A stretch of DNA of 27,662 bases from CAZTEB01 sp964612735 (GTDB lineage: Bacteria; Patescibacteriota; Microgenomatia; UBA1400; PJMF01): contig CAZTEB010000006.1 in assembly GCA_964612735.1 (NCBI GenBank), positions 1 to 27,662 on the forward strand, given 5' to 3'. Positions 23,789 through 27,662 of this stretch are shown here, one piece after another. The notes below the pieces were generated by a model that made no database searches, had not been told where the DNA came from, and saw only the letters and a program-made list of their open reading frames with translations. Within the stretch, counting starts at the first letter, position 1; each line of letters opens with the position of its first letter. The translations under genes were made by a program, and so were the position numbers.

Positions 23789-23816
23789 ATTATACATACC
23801 AGATAAACATCGTCAA
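23789..23816 (-). promoter_or_regulatory. Near-consensus sigma70 promoter of the structured leader
   Basis: On the minus strand TTGACG (23811-23816), 16-nt spacer, TATAAT (23789-23794). Five of six and six of six matches make this the best -35/-10 pair in the window. Predicted start near 23781-23782. Confidence 0.85.
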
Positions 23817-23849
23817 GCTTCCTCACTTCAGGAAATAGTTGAAATGCGC

Positions 23850-23855
23850 TACAAT
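23850..23855 (+). promoter_or_regulatory. -10 box of tyrS
   Basis: TACAAT 20 nt before the tyrS ATG, leaving a short leader that contains the AAGGA ribosome-binding site. No clear -35. Confidence 0.5.
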
Positions 23856-23875
23856 CCTGTCAGCAAGGACCCAGC

Positions 23876-25084
23876 ATGAGTAATCAAACCACAGCAATTC
23901 CCGAGATCTTAACCCGAGGCGTGGCAGACGTCATGCCTTCAGCTGAAACACTGGCTGAGCTAATGAGCACCAAGAAGCTACAGCTATACCTGGGCATCGA
24001 TCCTACCGCGCCATTTCTGACGCTTGGTCACACCATTCCGCTGCGCAAACTTCAGCAGTTCGCTGAGGCTGGTCATCACGCTATTTTGCTGATAGGCAAC
24101 GGCACCGTTAGGGTAGGGGACCCAACCGGTCGTGATGATAGTCGACCGATGCTGACAGATGAGCAGATTGAGGCCAACTTCAAAGATTGGAAAGCTCAAG
24201 CAAGTAAAGTCCTAGACTTCGATAAGATTGAGATTCGTCATAATGGCGACTGGCTCGACAAGCTTACCTTTGTAGACATTGTGCAATTGATGGCCAAGAC
24301 AACTGTTCAACAGTTGATAGAACGTGACATGTTTCAAGACCGCCTCAAGAATGGCTTGCCGATCCACGGTCACGAGATCATCTATCCTTTGCTACAAGGC
24401 TATGATAGCGTAGCCATGGATGTAGATCTAGAAATTGGCGGCAATGACCAAATGTTTAACATGATGATGGGTCGCACTCTCCAGAAACAGTACAATAACC
24501 GCGAAAAGTGGGCGCTGACCGTACCACTCCTAATTGGCACTGATGGTCGCAAGATGAGTAAAAGCTACAACAACTACGTAGCACTCACCGATCATCCTAA
24601 TGACGTGTATGGCAAGTTGATGAGGGTTAGCGACGATCTAATTAGTCACTATTTTACTCTGGTAACCGACGTGCCACTAGCTGATATCGCGCAGATGGAA
24701 CGGGCTATGGAGGCGGGTGAAAACCCCATTACCTTTAAGAAGCAGCTCGCTAAGACCATCACCGCTATGCTCTATGACCAAACCACCGCCACCCAAGCAG
24801 AACAACACTTCCAAACTACTATTCAGAATAAGGAATTACCCAGCGAGATGCCTTTGGTCCAGCTGCCGCCATCATTCTCAGATGGGGCTACAGTGTTTGA
24901 AATCGCCAAAGTCGCCATGCCAGATGAAAGTAACGCCAACTTGCGGAGACTAATAACACAAGGCGCTATAGAACTACACCCCTCCGGCGAGCGACCAACC
25001 GACATCAACCATACAGTTGACATCAGCACACTCGAAGCCATTAAGATAGGTAAGAGGAACTTCTTTAAGATTAAAAGTCACTAA
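23876..25084 (+). CDS. tyrS: Tyrosyl-tRNA synthetase
   Basis: 402-residue class I synthetase charging tRNA-Tyr. The first signature is degenerate HIGH in GIDPTAPFLTLGHTIPLRK (LGHT, about residue 51); GDPTGRDDSRPML follows. The tyrosine-site region reads PLLQGYDSVAMDVDLEIGGNDQ (cited in parts: LLQGYDS, IGGNDQMFN), and KMSKSYNNYV is at about residue 225. The C-terminus has an S4-like RNA-binding domain (NLRRLITQGAIELHP to KIGKRNFFKI). AAGGA lies 7 nt before the ATG. It is followed by a 34-codon membrane-protein frame and recG. No T-box sequence is present upstream. Confidence 0.96.
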   Translation: MSNQTTAIPEILTRGVADVMPSAETLAELMSTKKLQLYLGIDPTAPFLTLGHTIPLRKLQQFAEAGHHAILLIGNGTVRVGDPTGRDDSRPMLTDEQIEANFKDWKAQASKVLDFDKIEIRHNGDWLDKLTFVDIVQLMAKTTVQQLIERDMFQDRLKNGLPIHGHEIIYPLLQGYDSVAMDVDLEIGGNDQMFNMMMGRTLQKQYNNREKWALTVPLLIGTDGRKMSKSYNNYVALTDHPNDVYGKLMRVSDDLISHYFTLVTDVPLADIAQMERAMEAGENPITFKKQLAKTITAMLYDQTTATQAEQHFQTTIQNKELPSEMPLVQLPPSFSDGATVFEIAKVAMPDESNANLRRLITQGAIELHPSGERPTDINHTVDISTLEAIKIGKRNFFKIKSH

Positions 25085-25108
25085 CAACTAATACCAATCG
25101 CCAAAGCT

Positions 25109-25213
25109 ATGAACAAAAAAATACGACAGCGCATCATTCAAATCTTCGCCATACTCTCCATCATCGGGATGCTGTTCAGCACCGTTGCGGGCGGCTTGTT
25201 CTATTTGATTTGA
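25109..25213 (+). CDS. Predicted 34-residue single-pass membrane miniprotein
   Basis: 34 codons ending in TGA, 24 nt after tyrS. The product starts with a basic head (MNKKIRQRIIQ) and continues with a hydrophobic helix (IFAILSIIGMLFSTVAGGL) ending FYLI, which fits one membrane segment with the N-terminus inside. No family is recognised, though tiny basic-head single-TM proteins of this sort are common in small genomes. There is no clear Shine-Dalgarno. The clean lysine/arginine head followed by a helix is hard to explain by chance, but the frame is short. Confidence 0.55.
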   Translation: MNKKIRQRIIQIFAILSIIGMLFSTVAGGLFYLI

Positions 25214-25274
25214 GACAGAACCTTTAACCTAACACTTATCAAGTGTTCCAGAACCAACTACCATAGCTAGTAGT

Positions 25275-27263
25275 ATGTATCAGCTTCATCACTCTCTCCA
25301 AGTCGTCAAGGGCATAGGGGAGAGTACCGCTGAAAAGCTCTCTCAGCGAGGAATTACCACCATCAAAGACCTTTTGCTCTATGTGCCACTGCGCTACGAG
25401 GATCGTTCAAAACGAGTGACAATAGATCAGCTTGTCCCTGGAGAACTAGTGACGCTTGAAGCAGAAGTCATCAGAAGCTCCAACTACTACAAGGGCAGAC
25501 GTTCAATTCAGTCGGCACAAGTGAAAGATGAAACTGGTCGATTGAAGCTAATGTGGTTTAACACGCCATTTGTGATAGACCGGTTGACTAAAGGCCAAAC
25601 GTTTCTCTTCAGCGGCAAACTCAACGAAAAAAACACCATGGTACAGCCTACCGTTGAAGCCGTCTCCTCAGACACTATTCACACCGACCGACTCGTCCCT
25701 GTGTACTCGTCAGAACTAGGAGTAAAAATCGGCACAGTTCGCCGCACTCTCAAGCACATACTTGATAACCTGACCCCCAATGAAGCTGAGCTCGACGAAA
25801 GCTGGAGCGGACAATTGCTATCGCTATCTCGAACAGTTAAAGAGCTACACTTTCCCAGCGATGAAGACCTACTCCTCAAGGCTCAAGAGCGACTGGCTAT
25901 CGAGGAGTTATTGGCGCTAATGTCACACTCAAAAAAAATTAAAGCTGAGTGGTCTAACAATGGCTCAGCACTGTGTATTACAGCACCCAAACAACCCATA
26001 CCTGATTCGCTGCCTTTCACACTAACTGGTGCCCAGCTCCGAGCCACCGATCAAATCCTAGAGGACTTGCAGCACGCAGTCCCGATGAACCGTCTATTGA
26101 TAGGAGATGTCGGCTCAGGTAAAACTGCGGTTGCGGGCATAGCTTGTCACCACATCTTTACAGCTGGTGGATCTTCAGCTTTGATAGCACCCACACAGCT
26201 TCTTGCTCAGCAACACGCAGAAACATTCGCGAAGCTTTTCCCGGATATTCCGACTACACTTATAACGGGTAAAACAAGCAAAAATGTAAGTAGCTCAGGC
26301 GCACCTCAACTCTTCATCGGCACCCACGCTGTGATTAACAAGCTGTCACAACTCAAACCAGCGCTGGTTATCTACGATGAGCAGCATCGATTTGGTGTAG
26401 TGCAACGATCCCAACCAGCAGAATCTAATTACTATCCCCATACTTTAACTATGTCTGCCACACCGATCCCAAGAACCATGATGTTGACTATTTTCAGTCA
26501 CCTCAGCGTCAGCAGCATAGACGAAATGCCAGCTGGTCGAATCCCAACTAAAACTTGGCTGGTTCCTGAATCGAAACGAGCTAGCTCATACCAATGGCTA
26601 GCTGAACAAACTACCACCGCCTCTTCACTAGCGCTAATTGTCTGCCCCTTCATCTCTCCTTCTTCACACCCGGGATTTGATAACGTTGCAGCAGTCACTG
26701 AGCGCTTTGAGTCTCTAAAAGCTTTTTTCAGTGACAAAACCTCCAGTAAACAACCAGCAATAGAAATGCTCCATGGCAAACTATCCCAGAGCAAAAAAGA
26801 TACCATTAGTAAAAAACTCTATGCCGGCAGTATCGATATCCTAGTCACCACCCCCATAGTAGAGGTTGGGCTTGATATACCCACAGCCAGCTGCATCGTC
26901 ATAGAGGGCGCTGAACGCTTCGGACTAGCTAGTCTGCATCAACTGCGAGGAAGAGTGGGTAGAGCCGGACAACAAGGCTACTGTCTCCTGTTCACGACAA
27001 AATCAGAACATCAACACAGCGAACGATTAACGCACTTTACTCAAGAGAGCAGTGGACTTAAAGTAGCGGAATACGACCTAAAAAACAGAGGGGCAGGCGA
27101 CATTTTTGGCACTCAACAGCACGGCCTCAACAGCCTGCGCTTCGCGGATTGGGCTAACCTAGAAACAATTACTACCGCCAGACAACTATTTGAAAAACTT
27201 CCCAAAAACTGGAGCCCCTTTATCGTACTCCAAACTACTAGTGCTTCTCCAGCAGATAACTAG
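25275..27263 (+). CDS. recG: ATP-dependent DNA helicase RecG
   Basis: 662-residue superfamily 2 branch-migration helicase acting on stalled forks and Holliday junctions. The N-terminal wedge domain begins VVKGIGESTAEKLSQRGI and includes PLRYEDRS and the OB fold (VKDETGRLKLMWFN). Helicase motifs: GDVGSGKT (about residue 276), YDEQHRFGV (DEQH box), MSATPIPRTM, then IEMLHGKLSQ, TTPIVEVGLDIPTA and QLRGRVGRAGQ. The C-terminal RecG-specific segment has AEYDLKNRGAGDIFGTQQHG. The length is near the usual 680-690. Start at ATG 25275; no Shine-Dalgarno is evident and the upstream 61 nt hold no clear promoter. Confidence 0.96.
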   Translation: MYQLHHSLQVVKGIGESTAEKLSQRGITTIKDLLLYVPLRYEDRSKRVTIDQLVPGELVTLEAEVIRSSNYYKGRRSIQSAQVKDETGRLKLMWFNTPFVIDRLTKGQTFLFSGKLNEKNTMVQPTVEAVSSDTIHTDRLVPVYSSELGVKIGTVRRTLKHILDNLTPNEAELDESWSGQLLSLSRTVKELHFPSDEDLLLKAQERLAIEELLALMSHSKKIKAEWSNNGSALCITAPKQPIPDSLPFTLTGAQLRATDQILEDLQHAVPMNRLLIGDVGSGKTAVAGIACHHIFTAGGSSALIAPTQLLAQQHAETFAKLFPDIPTTLITGKTSKNVSSSGAPQLFIGTHAVINKLSQLKPALVIYDEQHRFGVVQRSQPAESNYYPHTLTMSATPIPRTMMLTIFSHLSVSSIDEMPAGRIPTKTWLVPESKRASSYQWLAEQTTTASSLALIVCPFISPSSHPGFDNVAAVTERFESLKAFFSDKTSSKQPAIEMLHGKLSQSKKDTISKKLYAGSIDILVTTPIVEVGLDIPTASCIVIEGAERFGLASLHQLRGRVGRAGQQGYCLLFTTKSEHQHSERLTHFTQESSGLKVAEYDLKNRGAGDIFGTQQHGLNSLRFADWANLETITTARQLFEKLPKNWSPFIVLQTTSASPADN

Positions 27264-27265
27264 CC

Positions 27266-27293
27266 TTGCCTCCTCGAGAAATCTGAGTATAAT
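27266..27293 (+). promoter_or_regulatory. Promoter of rpmF
   Basis: TTGCCT (27266-27271), 16-nt spacer, TATAAT (27288-27293), 9 nt before the rpmF ATG. The predicted start leaves at most a few leader bases. Confidence 0.65.
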
Positions 27294-27302
27294 AGAGCCC
27301 CT

Positions 27303-27467
27303 ATGGGAGCACTACCTAAAAATAAAATAACCAAAGTAGAGCGTGGCAAGCGTCGCAGAGGTAACACCAGAAAAGTTACCAAGGATGCTAACACCGCCAG
27401 TATTCCACCCCACAAGCGTGGTTTCGTAGCTCAACTCAAAAAGTTTATCGGCGCTACCTCAAAGTAG
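27303..27467 (+). CDS. rpmF: Ribosomal protein bL32, zinc-less short form
   Basis: 54-residue basic large-subunit protein. The N-terminus MGALPKNKITKVERGKRRR matches the bL32 signature (PKxKxSKxRxxxRR), and the C-terminus is PPHKRGFVAQLKKFIG. The four zinc-binding cysteines of the C+ form are absent. No Shine-Dalgarno; the start follows TATAAT by 9 nt. It is separated from the next gene by 84 nt. Recognition relies mainly on the N-terminal half and on likeness to CPR bL32 forms recalled from memory. Confidence 0.85.
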   Translation: MGALPKNKITKVERGKRRRGNTRKVTKDANTASIPPHKRGFVAQLKKFIGATSK

Positions 27468-27475
27468 TTTTTTTT
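27454..27475 (+). terminator. Weak terminator at the end of rpmF
   Basis: CTAC, 6-nt loop, GTAG, followed by eight T. The hairpin overlaps the stop codon and is only 4 bp, so termination may be partial. Confidence 0.45.
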
Positions 27476-27502
27476 GCTGATACAGTACAGGCTTAGCTCG
27501 AG

Positions 27503-27517
27503 AGCAGATATTCTGCT
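27503..27517 (+). other. Short inverted repeat between rpmF and the next gene
   Basis: AGCAGA, 3-nt loop, TCTGCT, in the 84-bp gap. It could be a leader hairpin or an operator. No adjoining T-run, so not a terminator on the plus strand. Confidence 0.35.
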
Positions 27518-27551
27518 AGCGACTGGGCTACCGTTGTGAGAAACTCATACT

Positions 27552-27662
27552 ATGACCACCACTTCGCCAACCACGGAAGCAGCACATGATGATGAGCAGA
27601 CAACACCCGGCTCATCAGATCCACGGCATCAAAAACGCATAACACTAATGCAGCAGCTCTTT
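27552..27662 (+). CDS. nusB: Probable NusB N-terminus, cut by the window edge
   Basis: First 37 codons of a gene that continues past the window. A Thr/Glu-rich start (MTTTSPTTEAAHDDEQTTPG) is followed by SDPRHQKRITLMQQLF, which resembles the RNA-binding first helix of NusB (xxRHxxRxxxLQxLF), the antitermination factor that binds boxA RNA with S10. The position after rpmF fits CPR gene order as I recall it. With only 37 residues the call is tentative. No Shine-Dalgarno is evident. Confidence 0.5.
   Translation, partial: MTTTSPTTEAAHDDEQTTPGSSDPRHQKRITLMQQLF

Noticed and set aside
23660..23875. T-box leader for tyrS on the plus strand
   Set aside because: No T-box core sequence (the GGTGG-ACCGCG type) and no plus-strand terminator before tyrS; the strong promoter and T-run point to the minus strand.
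1..27662. CRISPR array, insertion sequence, prophage or integration site
   Set aside because: No repeated spacers, transposase, integrase or direct repeats at a tRNA end were found; the tRNA-Val 3' end is not duplicated nearby.

Overview
This looks like a chromosomal segment from a Candidate Phyla Radiation (Patescibacteria) bacterium, most likely close to Microgenomates. The grounds are a DUF5660-type protein (from memory a Microgenomates-associated family), zinc-less short bL32, a trigger factor without its PPIase domain, PheT without its tRNA-binding OB domain, very tight gene packing with overlapping ends, and housekeeping genes on both strands. TGA serves as a stop codon, so the standard bacterial code applies. 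There is no sign of phage, transposon, CRISPR or recent transfer. Layout: 1-1494 is the 3' part of a UvrD/PcrA helicase gene. 1554-4439 is an apparent operon femX-like, pyrH, gap. 4549-6229 holds a 28-residue membrane miniprotein gene directly upstream of comM. 6144-9136 (minus strand) holds uppP, a TM-helix-repeat channel-like protein, RNase P RNA with its promoter and terminator, and an AI-2E family transporter. 9200-11772 (minus) is miaB, miaA and a 4-TM unknown protein. 11808-15122 (plus) has a 27-codon ORF, a reduced trigger factor, the DUF5660 protein, tRNA-Val(GAC) and the infC-rpmI-rplT operon ending in a clear terminator. 15200-19629 is pheS, pheT and an O-antigen ligase/polymerase-like protein. 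19613-22552 (minus) is a class A penicillin-binding protein. 22601-23404 is a SIMPL-domain protein. 23434-23816 (minus) is an unrecognised structured leader with a 69-codon ORF. 23876-27662 (plus) is tyrS, a 34-residue membrane miniprotein gene, recG, rpmF and the start of a probable nusB. Functionally the window is translation and RNA maturation (IF3, bL35, bL20, bL32, PheST, TyrRS, MiaAB, RNase P, tRNA-Val, trigger factor), cell-envelope synthesis (FemX, UppP, PBP1A, Wzy/WaaL-like) and DNA repair or uptake (UvrD-like, RecG, ComM). The most interesting element is the minus-strand leader at about 23644-23816. It has a near-consensus sigma70 promoter, a nested stem structure, an intrinsic terminator with a GCAA loop, and a perfect 8-nt complement that could form a competing antiterminator. 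The terminator stem also contains the Shine-Dalgarno sequence of the 69-codon ORF, so it reads like an undescribed attenuator or riboswitch. A second pattern is that many promoter-proximal genes have a -10 box only 6-8 nt before the start codon and no Shine-Dalgarno, which predicts leaderless mRNAs, whereas operon-internal genes have good Shine-Dalgarno sequences.
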